64,000 nucleotides of DNA from Bacteroidales bacterium (GTDB lineage: Bacteria; Bacteroidota; Bacteroidia; Bacteroidales; JAADJA01), in assembly GCA_021740645.1 (NCBI GenBank), contig JAIOZL010000015.1:1-64000 (forward strand), given 5' to 3'. Numbering within the stretch: the stretch's first letter is position 1; the number at the start of each line of letters is the position of its first letter. The notes below the pieces were generated by a model. It ran no database searches. It was given only the letters and a program-made list of their open reading frames with translations, and had not been told where the DNA came from. Shown piece after piece: positions 1 through 8,921 of the stretch. Position numbers and translations under genes: made by a program.

Positions 1-667
1 TCCAGACCTGGTGATCAATGAATTTATGGCCAGTAATTTAACTACTGTTGCTGACGAATTTGTTGAATTCGATGATTGGATTGAAATATTTAACTAAGGG
101 ACAGAAAGTGTTTGGCTGCGAGATAAATTCCTGAGCGATAATATAAGTAACCCAGATAAATGGCAATTTCCTGACATCACTCTTGCTCCTGGTGACTTTG
201 TTTTAATTTGGGCGGACAGTGATACGGATCAGGGCCCATTGCATACCAATTTTAAACTTAGTGCATCTGGCGAAGAGATCGGGATTTTTGACTCAGAGAG
301 TACAGCTTTTTTCCCTCTCGACACCCTAAGCTTTGGCGAGCAACAAACCGATATATCCTATGGATTGATTACCGATGGAAATACACCCTGGGTGTTCTTC
401 AATGATCCTACCCCCGGAAGCAGTAACCAATGGCAATCAATTAAAAATAATTCCGGTTTTAATGCCTTACTGAAGTTGTACCCAAACCCGGTACATGATG
501 GGAATGTTTACTTGAGTGAAAAAAGGGATTATACAATATTTAATGCACTCGGAAAAAGAATATATTCAGGTTTTGATTCGAATTGTTTCAGTACTGAGGG
601 TTTTGATAAGGGAATCTATGCTTTAGTTACAAAAAAAGGAGAATCTTTAAAATTTGTGGTTCGATAG
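1..667 (+). pseudogene. 3' part of T9SS-secreted lamin-tail-domain protein, in-frame stop
   Basis: The frame starting at base 2 is open from the window edge except for one TAA at 95-97. Translated across that stop it reads as a lamin-tail domain (VINEFMASN, DDWIEIFN, then WLRDKFLSDN and DKWQFPD, then the APGDFVLIWAD strand). The C-terminus (about residues 155-220, from LYPNPVHDGN to LKFVVR) is a type A T9SS sorting domain, so the parent protein is exported and attached at the cell surface. The usual residue at the stop position is variable (N-x-G), so a one-base change such as AAA to TAA would explain it. An internal ATG-less restart would give only the fragment from 239. The 5' end lies outside the window. 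It is either a recent pseudogene or a sequence error. Confidence 0.75.
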
Positions 668-740
668 CATTAGCAAAAATGGCCTCATAATAATTTCATG
701 AGGGGACATTCGTTAATTCATCTTTTAAATTACTTGAATC

Positions 741-771
741 TTTGGCTCATTCGAAAAAGTACTTAATTTTG
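741..771 (+). promoter_or_regulatory. Bacteroidota-type promoter of aroC
   Basis: TTTG at 741-744 and TAATTTTG at 764-771 are separated by 19 nt, an exact match to the Bacteroidota primary sigma factor consensus (TTTG, 19-21 nt, TAnnTTTG). Transcription should begin about where the aroC GTG lies (779), so the mRNA would have almost no leader. Confidence 0.7.
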
Positions 772-778
772 CTATATT

Positions 779-1861
779 GTGGCTGGTAATTCATTCGGAC
801 ATATCTTTAAACTCACCTCTTTTGGTGAATCCCATGGCCCTGCTATTGGTGGCATTATTGATGGATGCCCTTCAGGCCTAGTTATAGATTTTGAATTCAT
901 CCGACGGGAAATGGAAAAACGCAGGCCTGTTTCCTCACAGCACTCTTCTTCAAGGCTTGAAGCCGACACTGTTGAATTTCTCTCGGGTATTTTTGAAGGC
1001 AAATCAACGGGAGCCCCAATCGGTTTCATCATAAATAATACGGATGTTAAAAGTGAGGATTATCTTCATCTAAAAGAAACCTATCGTCCTTCTCACGCAG
1101 ACTTTACCTATGAAGCAAAGTATGGTTTCCGCGACTATCGCGGAGGAGGAAGGGCATCTGCACGTGAAACAGCTGTGCGTGTGGTGGGAGGGGCTATAGC
1201 AAAACTCCTGATTGGGCAAAAAGGGATGCAGGTGAGTGCTTATGTCTCCCAAATTGGAAATGTGAAACTAACAACTCCTTACGGGGAGCTGGATTTGGAA
1301 AACACCATTCATTCAGAAGTAAAATGCCCGGATAAAAAAATCAGTGCACAAATGGAGTCACTTATCAAAGAAACCAAACTCGAAGGAGATACATTGGGTG
1401 GGGAAATTTTCTGTGTAGTAAAAAATGTACCTTCCGGACTGGGTGAACCGGTTTTTGATAAAGTAGAAGCAGAGCTGGCTAAAGCAATCATGAGTATAAA
1501 TGCTGTTAAAGGTTTTGAAATTGGATCCGGGTTTAAATCAATATGCATGAAAGGATCAGAACATAACGACCTTTTTGAAATAAAAAATGGAAAAGTAGTT
1601 ACTCTATCTAATTTTTCAGGTGGGGTTTTGGGCGGTATTTCAAACGGTCAGGACATCTATTTCAAAACAGCATTTAAACCTGTGGCAACGATTATGAAGG
1701 AACAGGCCTCGGTAAACAAATTTGGCGAGAATGTAATCCTGCAAGGAAAAGGGCGACATGATGTGTGTGTGGTACCAAGAGCGGTTCCAATAGTAGAAGC
1801 TATGACAGCCATGGTTTTGGCCGATTTATATCTTCGAAGTTTAAGTTCAAAAATTACATAA
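779..1861 (+). CDS. aroC: chorismate synthase
   Basis: AroC converts 5-enolpyruvylshikimate-3-phosphate to chorismate, the last common step of aromatic amino acid synthesis, using reduced FMN in the cytoplasm. The 360-residue product has the family length and signatures: [18 protein letters not shown] at the N-terminus, the FMN/substrate region with RPSHADFTY and [17 protein letters not shown] (about 103-131), and the late [18 protein letters not shown] segment. The start is GTG; family members begin MAGN(S/T)FG, which fits this codon exactly, and no in-frame ATG precedes it. No other shikimate genes are adjacent. The gene is followed after 37 nt by the AsmA-like gene on the same strand and may be co-transcribed with it. 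Confidence 0.96.
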   Translation: MAGNSFGHIFKLTSFGESHGPAIGGIIDGCPSGLVIDFEFIRREMEKRRPVSSQHSSSRLEADTVEFLSGIFEGKSTGAPIGFIINNTDVKSEDYLHLKETYRPSHADFTYEAKYGFRDYRGGGRASARETAVRVVGGAIAKLLIGQKGMQVSAYVSQIGNVKLTTPYGELDLENTIHSEVKCPDKKISAQMESLIKETKLEGDTLGGEIFCVVKNVPSGLGEPVFDKVEAELAKAIMSINAVKGFEIGSGFKSICMKGSEHNDLFEIKNGKVVTLSNFSGGVLGGISNGQDIYFKTAFKPVATIMKEQASVNKFGENVILQGKGRHDVCVVPRAVPIVEAMTAMVLADLYLRSLSSKIT

Positions 1862-1898
1862 CATTTAAATAACAAGGTAAGTTTCAAATAAAATAATT

Positions 1899-4763
1899 AT
1901 GAAAACGCTATTAAAAATCCTCGGTGCACTGGTGCTTATTATTATTGCACTAGCCATTCTTCTTCCTATAATATTTAAAGGGAAAATCGTTGAGATTGCC
2001 AAAGAGGAAATCAATAACAACGTAAATGCACAAGTAGATTTCACTGATTTTAGCCTCTCCCTTTTTAGAAGCTTTCCGAATTTTAATCTCAGTATAGAAG
2101 GAATCCTGGTTATTGGCCTGGATAAGTTTTCAGAGGACACACTGGCCCAAATCCCCTCGGTTGAAGTTACCATCGACCTGATGAGTGTATTGGGCGGCGA
2201 CACCTATGAAATAAAACGGATTGGGATATACGGCCCAACCATTAATGTGAAAATTTTAGAAGATGGTTCTGCTAATTATGATATTGCAATGGCAGGCGAG
2301 GAAACAGCACCTGAACCCCCAACAGAAGTTGAGGGAGATCCGGTAGTCCTTACCTTGAAAAAATTGGAAATTAAAAACGGGAATATTACCTATGACGACA
2401 AGTCCCTGGGTGTTTATGTCGAAGTTTTTGGATTAGATCATACGTTGAACGGTGATCTAAGTGAAGATTTTACTGTTCTGAAAACAAATTCAATTATTAA
2501 AGAGTTCTCCCTGGATTACGAGGGTTTTCGCTATATTTCAAGGGCTACAGTATATTATATGGCTGATATTGATGCTGACTTAAAAAACGAAATTTACACC
2601 CTGAAAAAAAACAGGATGGAGTTAAACCAACTCCCCGTAGAGTTCGACGGTACTTTTTCGATAATCAATGAAGATTACAATATAGTAATGACTTATCAAT
2701 CACCCGAAACCGACTTTAAACATTTTCTTTCACTCATACCGGCTGTTTATACCAAAGACTTTGAAAGCATAGAAACCGCAGGTAATTTAGCATTTAGTGG
2801 AAATGTCAAAGGCTTGTATAGCGACAATAGTATGCCTTCTTATGAAGTAAATTTGACTATTTCAGACGGCATGTTTAAATATCCTGATCTCCCTCAGGCT
2901 GTTACCAATGTGAACATCATTTCAAAAATTCACAGTAAGGATGGCGAACCCGACAATACCATAATTGATGTATCCAAATTTCACCTTGATTTGGGGATGA
3001 ACCCGGTCGATATGTATCTGCATGTCGAAACTCCGGTTTCTGATCCTGATATTTCTGCAAAATTTAAAGGAACACTTAACCTGGCTGATGTGCAAAATTT
3101 CTATCCATTGGAAGAAGGTGAAAAGCTTAATGGAACATTGGTTGGAGATTTTTCTCTTATTGGCAGACTTTCTGATATCGAAAATGAAAATTACGATAAT
3201 TTTACAGCACTGGGATCCCTGCTTTTGAAAAGCCTTGAATACCAAAGTGCCTATGTGAAAGATGCAATTGCTATTAGTACTGCCCAATTAAATTTCTCCC
3301 CTCAATACCTCGACCTGGTTTCTTTCAATATGATGATTGGTAGAAATGATTTCTCAGCCAAAGGTAAAATTGAAAACTATTTGGCTTATGCCTTAAAAGA
3401 TGAGATGTTGGCCGGGCAATTGGTTACAACATCCTCCTATTTCAATTTAACTGACCTGATGCCTTCAGAATCTAAGGAATCCACCTCTGTCGAACAAACA
3501 ACTGATAGTATACCAATGTCAGTGATTGAGATCCCTGCCAATATTCACTTTGAAATGACTTCAAGTTTTGATATACTGATCTATGATAATATTGAGATGA
3601 AGAATGTGAATGGCAAAATCCAAATTGCAGATCAGGCTGTGTATCTTAAAAACCTGGGCATGAATATTCTTGATGGCGAAATGGTCATGAGCGGAAGCTA
3701 TACCGCCATTGATCCCCAAAAACCTGTATTTGACTTTACCCTGGACTTGAAAGAAGTTGATATTCAAAAGGCTTACAATACTTTTGGTGTGGTTACAAAA
3801 TATGCCCCAATTGCTAAAAAAACAAGTGGTGTTTTTTCCACAAAAATGAATTTGAAATCCATCCTTAACCAGGAAATGATGCCGGTTTATGAAACCATGA
3901 CAGGTGGAGGTGAATTACTTACAAGCCAGGTTACTATTCAGGACGTAAATACCTTGAATACGATCAGTAATGTTTTAAAAATGGATGAGATCAAACGAAT
4001 GGTTATTGACAAGATCCTTTTCCAATTCGAATTCGTGGACGGAAAACTTTTGGTTGATCCATTTGACATCAGATTCTCAGATTTCGCAGCTAATTTGGGT
4101 GGGTGGACAGCTATGGATCAAACAATAGGATACGTAATGAATATGAGTATTCCCCGCGACAAATTTGGGGGAGGAGCCAACCAGGTTCTCGATAATTTAG
4201 TAAACCAGGCGAATGCTAAAGGAGCTAAATTTTCACTGGGAGAAAAAGTTTCAATGAACGTATTGATTGGGGGTACACTTTCCAACCCTGAAATTAAAAC
4301 AGCCCTGAAGGAAAGTGGTAAAAACCTGGTGGCAGATGTTAAGGAGCAGGTTAAGCAAGAAATCGAGAAAAAGAAGGAAGAAATAAGCCAGGAGGCCCGC
4401 GAACAGGCTCAGAGAATTTTGGATGAAGCCGACCAGCAGTCGAAGAAGATAATAAATGAGGCGGAAAAACAAGCCACAAATGTGAGGAAGGGAGCAGATG
4501 ACGCTGCAAAGAAAATAAGGGAAGAGGCGGAAAAACAGGCTAAGAAAGTGGAAGAGGATGGAAAGAAAAAAGGCTTCCTTGCAGAAATGGCAGCCAAAGA
4601 AACCGCAATTAAGATCAGGCAGGAAGCAGATAAACAAGCAATTAATTTAGTGAAGGAAGCCGACGATAATGCAAAAGGAATCGTGAGGAAGGCCAATGAT
4701 GAAGCTGCTCTTATAAAACGTAATGCCAGTAAAGAGGCCGATAAAATTCTGGAAAGGAATTAA
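1899..4763 (+). CDS. AsmA-family protein with C-terminal 11-residue-repeat coiled coil
   Basis: A 954-residue envelope protein. Residues 5-27 form one N-terminal membrane anchor (LVLIIIALAILLPIIF), followed by an AsmA-type N-terminal domain (FRSFPNFNLSIEG, then IGIYGPTINVKILEDG) and a long beta-rich body with an AsmA-like C-terminal region at about 600-820. AsmA-like proteins span the periplasm and are linked to lipid transport to, and assembly of, the outer membrane. The last ~120 residues (about 835-954) differ: they are charged, Ala/Glu/Lys-rich and repeat with an 11-residue period (EADQQSKKIIN, EAEKQATNVRK, GADDAAKKIRE, EAEKQAKKVEE and later EADKQAINLVK, EADDNAKGIVR), predicting a long coiled coil. 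The gene sits between aroC and the OmpA-family gene, 17 nt before the latter, suggesting an envelope operon. The exact transport role is inferred. Confidence 0.85.
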   Translation: MKTLLKILGALVLIIIALAILLPIIFKGKIVEIAKEEINNNVNAQVDFTDFSLSLFRSFPNFNLSIEGILVIGLDKFSEDTLAQIPSVEVTIDLMSVLGGDTYEIKRIGIYGPTINVKILEDGSANYDIAMAGEETAPEPPTEVEGDPVVLTLKKLEIKNGNITYDDKSLGVYVEVFGLDHTLNGDLSEDFTVLKTNSIIKEFSLDYEGFRYISRATVYYMADIDADLKNEIYTLKKNRMELNQLPVEFDGTFSIINEDYNIVMTYQSPETDFKHFLSLIPAVYTKDFESIETAGNLAFSGNVKGLYSDNSMPSYEVNLTISDGMFKYPDLPQAVTNVNIISKIHSKDGEPDNTIIDVSKFHLDLGMNPVDMYLHVETPVSDPDISAKFKGTLNLADVQNFYPLEEGEKLNGTLVGDFSLIGRLSDIENENYDNFTALGSLLLKSLEYQSAYVKDAIAISTAQLNFSPQYLDLVSFNMMIGRNDFSAKGKIENYLAYALKDEMLAGQLVTTSSYFNLTDLMPSESKESTSVEQTTDSIPMSVIEIPANIHFEMTSSFDILIYDNIEMKNVNGKIQIADQAVYLKNLGMNILDGEMVMSGSYTAIDPQKPVFDFTLDLKEVDIQKAYNTFGVVTKYAPIAKKTSGVFSTKMNLKSILNQEMMPVYETMTGGGELLTSQVTIQDVNTLNTISNVLKMDEIKRMVIDKILFQFEFVDGKLLVDPFDIRFSDFAANLGGWTAMDQTIGYVMNMSIPRDKFGGGANQVLDNLVNQANAKGAKFSLGEKVSMNVLIGGTLSNPEIKTALKESGKNLVADVKEQVKQEIEKKKEEISQEAREQAQRILDEADQQSKKIINEAEKQATNVRKGADDAAKKIREEAEKQAKKVEEDGKKKGFLAEMAAKETAIKIRQEADKQAINLVKEADDNAKGIVRKANDEAALIKRNASKEADKILERN

Positions 4764-4780
4764 GCAACAGGTATAATAAA

Positions 4781-6787
4781 ATGCAAAACTTTTGGAACAG
4801 ACGGCCAATTAATTATCGTTTAGGTCACTACCTGTTTTTATTCCTTTTATTTATATCAATATATCCTCTACAGGTATTTGCCCAAAACTTCGAACCATGC
4901 CCCGAAAAATATAGTCCAAGAGCCAATAAAATTTATGACAAAGCCATTAAGGCTTATCGTATAAAAAATTACACACTAAGTATTCAATTATTAAATGATG
5001 TAATTGATGCTGAGCCAGAGTATACAGATGCCTATTTTGTTCTGGGTTTAATATACATCGATAATAGCCGTAAGAATTTAAAAGCAGCGCGCGAAAATTT
5101 CCTGAAAGTGATAGATATTTGTCCAGGCTACGACGTTTATGCCTATTACCATCTTGCACGGATCGCTTATGGATCAAGAGAGTATGAAAAAGCAATGGAT
5201 TACATTACTGTCTTTCTGGAGGATGTAGATAAAATTAAATCGGATAAAGATTATTCGGAAGCAGTTGGGATACAGGAATATTCTGCCTTCTATATAAAAA
5301 TATTAAACAACCCGGTCCCTTTCAATCCTAAACCTGTGCCAGGGATCAGTACCTCTTCCGATGAATATCTACCCATAATTTCACCGGATAATGAAATGGC
5401 TCTGTTTACGCGGAAAGTCAAGGTACCTCCACGGCGAGATGATCTCACACCCCAGGTGAGGTATAAGGAACAATTTATGTACAGCCTTCGCAAAGACGGT
5501 ACATTTTATGACGGAGAAGTGATGCCCTTTCCCTTTAACAGGAATGACAATGAAGGTGGGGCTACCCTCACCATCAACAACAAGGAATTATTTTATACCT
5601 TGTGCAAATACCAAAAAGGGAGCCGGTATTATAACTGTGACATATGCTACTCAAAATATAATGATGGGAGCTGGACTCCTATCGAAAGTGTAGGGAATAA
5701 TGTGAATTTACCCGACACATGGGAATCACAACCGACCGTTACCTCTGATGGTAAAACCCTCTATTTTGTAAGTGACCGGGATGGGGGTTTTGGAGGTTAC
5801 GATTTGTATGAATCATCAAAAGATGAGCATGGAGAATGGGGGATACCAAAAAACATGGGATCCGTAATAAACACTTCCGGAAATGAAAAATCACCTTTTA
5901 TTCATACTGACAGCCATACATTGTATTTTTCTTCCGAAGGCCATATGGGAATGGGTGGTTATGATATTTTCTATTCAAAATTGGATTCTGCTAAAAACTG
6001 GGGAGAACCGATAAATATCGGATATCCTATTAATTCCTTTGAGGATGATGTTGGATTTTTTGTAAGCACCGACGGGCAATATGGGTATTTTGCATCCAAT
6101 AAATACAATGGTGTAGGAGGCTGGGATCTTTATTACTTCGACCTTTACGAAGAAGCACGGCCTGAAAAAGTGCTGTTTGTAAAGGGGCAGGTTCAAACAG
6201 AAGAGGATAAATCTTTTTTCGATACCAGGATTGAACTTAAAAATGTGGCCTCAAAAAAAATTACAGCAGTTCCTGTGGATAGTGTGACAGGTGAATATGT
6301 TGCCGCAGTCGTATTCAGAAACGATTACATCATGTCGGTAAAAAAGAAAGGATTTGTTCAGGAATCAAAGTACATATCTCGTATTGATCCCAGGTATACC
6401 AAACCCATAGATGTTTTGATAGAACTCAAACCTATTGAAGTGGGTATGTCGTATCGGCTTAATGATATTTATTTCGATTTCAATTCGTCGGATTTGCCAG
6501 AAGAATCAAAAGTTGTTATTGCAGAGTTTTATGAGTTTCTTATGGAAAACAGCAAACTGAAAGTCTCAATTGAGGGGCACACCGATAATATTGGCAACGA
6601 TAACGACAATCTTGTCCTTTCAGAAAAAAGAGCCAGGTCGGTGTATAATCAGCTTATCGAAATGGGTGTGCCGCAAGAAAGACTATTCTATAAAGGATTT
6701 GGGGAATTAAAACCGGTTACTTCTAATAATACCGAAGATGGACGCGCCCGCAACCGTCGCACAGAATTTGTAATCATCGAAAAATAA
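4781..6787 (+). CDS. TPR/PD40/OmpA-family outer-membrane-associated protein (PorE-like architecture)
   Basis: 668 residues with a signal peptide ending near residue 35 (LFLFLLFISIYPLQVFA then QNF). Domains in order: TPR-like helices (about 45-165), WD40-like PD40 beta-propeller repeats (about 180-450; repeated forms such as LYFVSDRDGGFGGYDLY, LYFSSEGHMGMGGYDIF, GYFASNKYNGVGGWDLY), a carboxypeptidase-regulatory-like beta domain (about 460-550), and a C-terminal OmpA peptidoglycan-binding domain (about 565-668) with the GHTDNIGNDNDN loop and RARNRRTEF. The order TPR, propeller, CRD, OmpA matches PorE of the Porphyromonas T9SS, but Bacteroidota carry many paralogs with this layout, so a T9SS role is only possible. 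No lipobox is evident. It follows the AsmA-like gene by 17 nt, so the two are probably co-transcribed. Confidence 0.85.
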   Translation: MQNFWNRRPINYRLGHYLFLFLLFISIYPLQVFAQNFEPCPEKYSPRANKIYDKAIKAYRIKNYTLSIQLLNDVIDAEPEYTDAYFVLGLIYIDNSRKNLKAARENFLKVIDICPGYDVYAYYHLARIAYGSREYEKAMDYITVFLEDVDKIKSDKDYSEAVGIQEYSAFYIKILNNPVPFNPKPVPGISTSSDEYLPIISPDNEMALFTRKVKVPPRRDDLTPQVRYKEQFMYSLRKDGTFYDGEVMPFPFNRNDNEGGATLTINNKELFYTLCKYQKGSRYYNCDICYSKYNDGSWTPIESVGNNVNLPDTWESQPTVTSDGKTLYFVSDRDGGFGGYDLYESSKDEHGEWGIPKNMGSVINTSGNEKSPFIHTDSHTLYFSSEGHMGMGGYDIFYSKLDSAKNWGEPINIGYPINSFEDDVGFFVSTDGQYGYFASNKYNGVGGWDLYYFDLYEEARPEKVLFVKGQVQTEEDKSFFDTRIELKNVASKKITAVPVDSVTGEYVAAVVFRNDYIMSVKKKGFVQESKYISRIDPRYTKPIDVLIELKPIEVGMSYRLNDIYFDFNSSDLPEESKVVIAEFYEFLMENSKLKVSIEGHTDNIGNDNDNLVLSEKRARSVYNQLIEMGVPQERLFYKGFGELKPVTSNNTEDGRARNRRTEFVIIEK

Positions 6788-6826
6788 AAGGTTCTTAAAT
6801 CCTCTTCTGAATCTAAGAATTTACGG

Positions 6827-8215
6827 CTATTTAATAATATTTTTCTCTATTAAAACCTTCTTTAATTCATTGAAGGTAATGGGTTTAGCCACGATCTTTT
6901 TATCTTTATCCAGGAGAAACATGGTGGGAGTGGCATATACATTATAATCCACAGCAGCAGGACTGTCCCATCCTTTAAGGTCAGAAGCATTAATCCACGT
7001 ATAATTCCCCTCTGCAAGGGCTTTTTCCCATTCTTCCTTTTTAGTATCAATAGAAACTGTGATCACTTCTACTTTTCCGGAATTCATACTTGACAAATAC
7101 AAATCATGAACATCTGGCAATGTTTCATTACAGTGAGGACACCAGCTGGCCCAAAAAATCACCAGGGTATATTCCGATTTAATCTTGCTGAGTTTTACCA
7201 TTTCCCCTTTGTCGTTTGGAAGGATAATTTCAGGCGCATCTTTTCCAACAGATAGTTCCGCATATTTCTTAAGCCGGGTTTCCAGGTCAGTTTTCCTTTC
7301 TTCGTTTTCGCATTGTTCGGGGGAATATGTTTCTGCAATATAATCAAGCACTTTATCGAAATGATATCGCTCAAAACCGCCAACCAAATATTCCACAATA
7401 AACTCATAGATGATACTATTGTCCATTGCCTCATACATAATTTTATCCACCGCTTTTATAAACTCATCCTGAAGCTGATCCTGGTTAAGGTTGGGATTAC
7501 TGTATAAACTCATATATTCAATCGCAGCCGTTGTATATACATTGGTCCTGATCAAATCTACATCAGTAAAATCAAAGTTATCGAAATAATGTTCCACCTG
7601 GTATGCCCTTCTGGCTATTTCGTCAAGCGAAGGGTCATAAAACAAGGGTTTTTTAAGTTTCGCAATCTTTGCTACCCAAGTATCGGGAAACTGTTCTATC
7701 AGGTCGTTGGTATAAACAAGAGCCTCCGCCTGGACACCAATAAACTGGGCTCTGGCTATATGAAAAAAGCTATCAGCACGGGGATAGTAATCGTTTAACG
7801 GGCTCAACAGATCAAGTTTAAGCCGATATTCATGCATGATTTTAAGGTAGTCGTAATAAAGCTGGTTCTCTTTTGAAGAAAGGACTTCCAGACTTTCATA
7901 AAGGTCCTGATAATCCGTTTGAATACGTATATCCTCTTTGTTAAACAATATGTCTAAAAAAACTTCTTTATTAAAGAATACACGATACATACCCACATGA
8001 TATTCTGGTAACAGCTCAAAAATAATTCGTCCTGCAGTATCGGGCACAACCGTATCGATTATAGTATTTTTATCCCCATAAAAGTCAGCCAGATAAACTT
8101 CTTTTGAGGGTAAATTATTTACTAAAATTTCAAGTTTATAATCCTGGCTAAAGGTTGAAATTGAAGCTAAAATAGTAATGGCCAAAAAATAACACTTTTT
8201 CATTCTATATTTCAT
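6827..8215 (-). CDS. TlpA-family thioredoxin-like protein, exported
   Basis: 462 residues with an N-terminal signal sequence (FLAITILASISTFSQ). The first ~320 residues form the beta-rich and helical regions seen in Bacteroidota TlpA-like proteins (DUF4369/DUF5106-like; assigned by general resemblance only). Residues ~325-462 are a thioredoxin fold with the redox motif WCPHC (Cys359, Cys362) in FWASWCPHCNETLPDV, followed by EVITVSID and the cis-Pro region YATPTMFLLD. It probably reduces or exchanges disulfides in the periplasm. A methionine at residue 5 is an alternative start. A TAnnTTTG box on the minus strand (8234-8241) lies about 19 nt before the start. The gene converges on the OmpA-family gene. 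Confidence 0.85.
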   Translation of the reverse strand: MKYRMKKCYFLAITILASISTFSQDYKLEILVNNLPSKEVYLADFYGDKNTIIDTVVPDTAGRIIFELLPEYHVGMYRVFFNKEVFLDILFNKEDIRIQTDYQDLYESLEVLSSKENQLYYDYLKIMHEYRLKLDLLSPLNDYYPRADSFFHIARAQFIGVQAEALVYTNDLIEQFPDTWVAKIAKLKKPLFYDPSLDEIARRAYQVEHYFDNFDFTDVDLIRTNVYTTAAIEYMSLYSNPNLNQDQLQDEFIKAVDKIMYEAMDNSIIYEFIVEYLVGGFERYHFDKVLDYIAETYSPEQCENEERKTDLETRLKKYAELSVGKDAPEIILPNDKGEMVKLSKIKSEYTLVIFWASWCPHCNETLPDVHDLYLSSMNSGKVEVITVSIDTKKEEWEKALAEGNYTWINASDLKGWDSPAAVDYNVYATPTMFLLDKDKKIVAKPITFNELKKVLIEKNIIK

Positions 8216-8404
8216 TTATACATTAAAGTGGAACAAAAATAAACAAATGTGCATTAGCAGGTGGGGAATTCCTTGAGCATATTGCTTATAAATAGCAATG
8301 GTTATTATACATAATATCTACTCTATTAGAATATTTTTCTCATTATCCAATTTATAAATTGCTCATTTTTAACCTATATTTGTTGAGAATATCAATTTAA
8401 AACT

Positions 8405-8887
8405 ATGGCCTCTTTTTCTAATCAACAAATTCCTGAGTGGGTTTATCTAAAAATGAAAGAATACTGCGCATACCAGGAGCGCAGCATGTTGGATGTAAAA
8501 ACAAAACTTAAAACCTTCCATTTACACGAGGGTATGGATGAACAAATAATCATTGAATTGAAAAAGGAAAAGTTCCTTGACGAGGCCCGTTTTGCCAAAG
8601 TCTTTGCATCCGGAAAAATAAGGATCAATAAGTGGGGCAAAATAAAAATTTATGCAGCTCTTCAGCAAAAGAAAGTTCCAGAATTTTTTATCCTGCAAGG
8701 TCTCAATGAAATTGATAAAGAGGAATACCTGGGTATCCTGAAAAATGTGATTGAATCTAAAAACAAACTACTGAAAGATAAAGATCTTGCTAAACGCAAG
8801 CAAAAACTTGCTAAGTTTGCAGCCGGAAAAGGCTTTGAATCAGATATGGTATGGAAAGTGATCAACAAGTTTGAATTTAAAGCATGA
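8405..8887 (+). CDS. recX: regulatory protein RecX
   Basis: RecX binds RecA filaments and modulates recombination and SOS activity. The 160-residue product has the RecX three-helix repeats: YCAYQERSMLDVKTKL near residue 20, the hallmark FLDEARFAKVFASGKIR(I)NKWGKIKI around 57-82, and a third repeat ending KGFESDMVWKVI. The length is normal for the family. A -7 box TATATTTG (8375-8382) sits 22 nt before the ATG; no clear -33 element was seen. prfB follows 34 nt later on the same strand, so the two may share a transcript. Confidence 0.88.
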   Translation: MASFSNQQIPEWVYLKMKEYCAYQERSMLDVKTKLKTFHLHEGMDEQIIIELKKEKFLDEARFAKVFASGKIRINKWGKIKIYAALQQKKVPEFFILQGLNEIDKEEYLGILKNVIESKNKLLKDKDLAKRKQKLAKFAAGKGFESDMVWKVINKFEFKA

Positions 8888-8921
8888 AATAGGAATTCAG
8901 ATAGGCTTTTAATAAAATATT

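Noticed and set aside
4251-4696. Two long minus-strand open frames (128 and 95 codons) opposite the AsmA tail
   Set aside because: They are shadows of the repetitive coiled-coil coding sequence, giving Leu/Phe- or Ser/Ala-rich low-complexity products with no start context or promoter.
6792-6819. TTCTTA/TAAGAA hairpin between the convergent OmpA-family and TlpA genes
   Set aside because: A 6-bp AT stem with a 16-nt loop is too weak to call a terminator.
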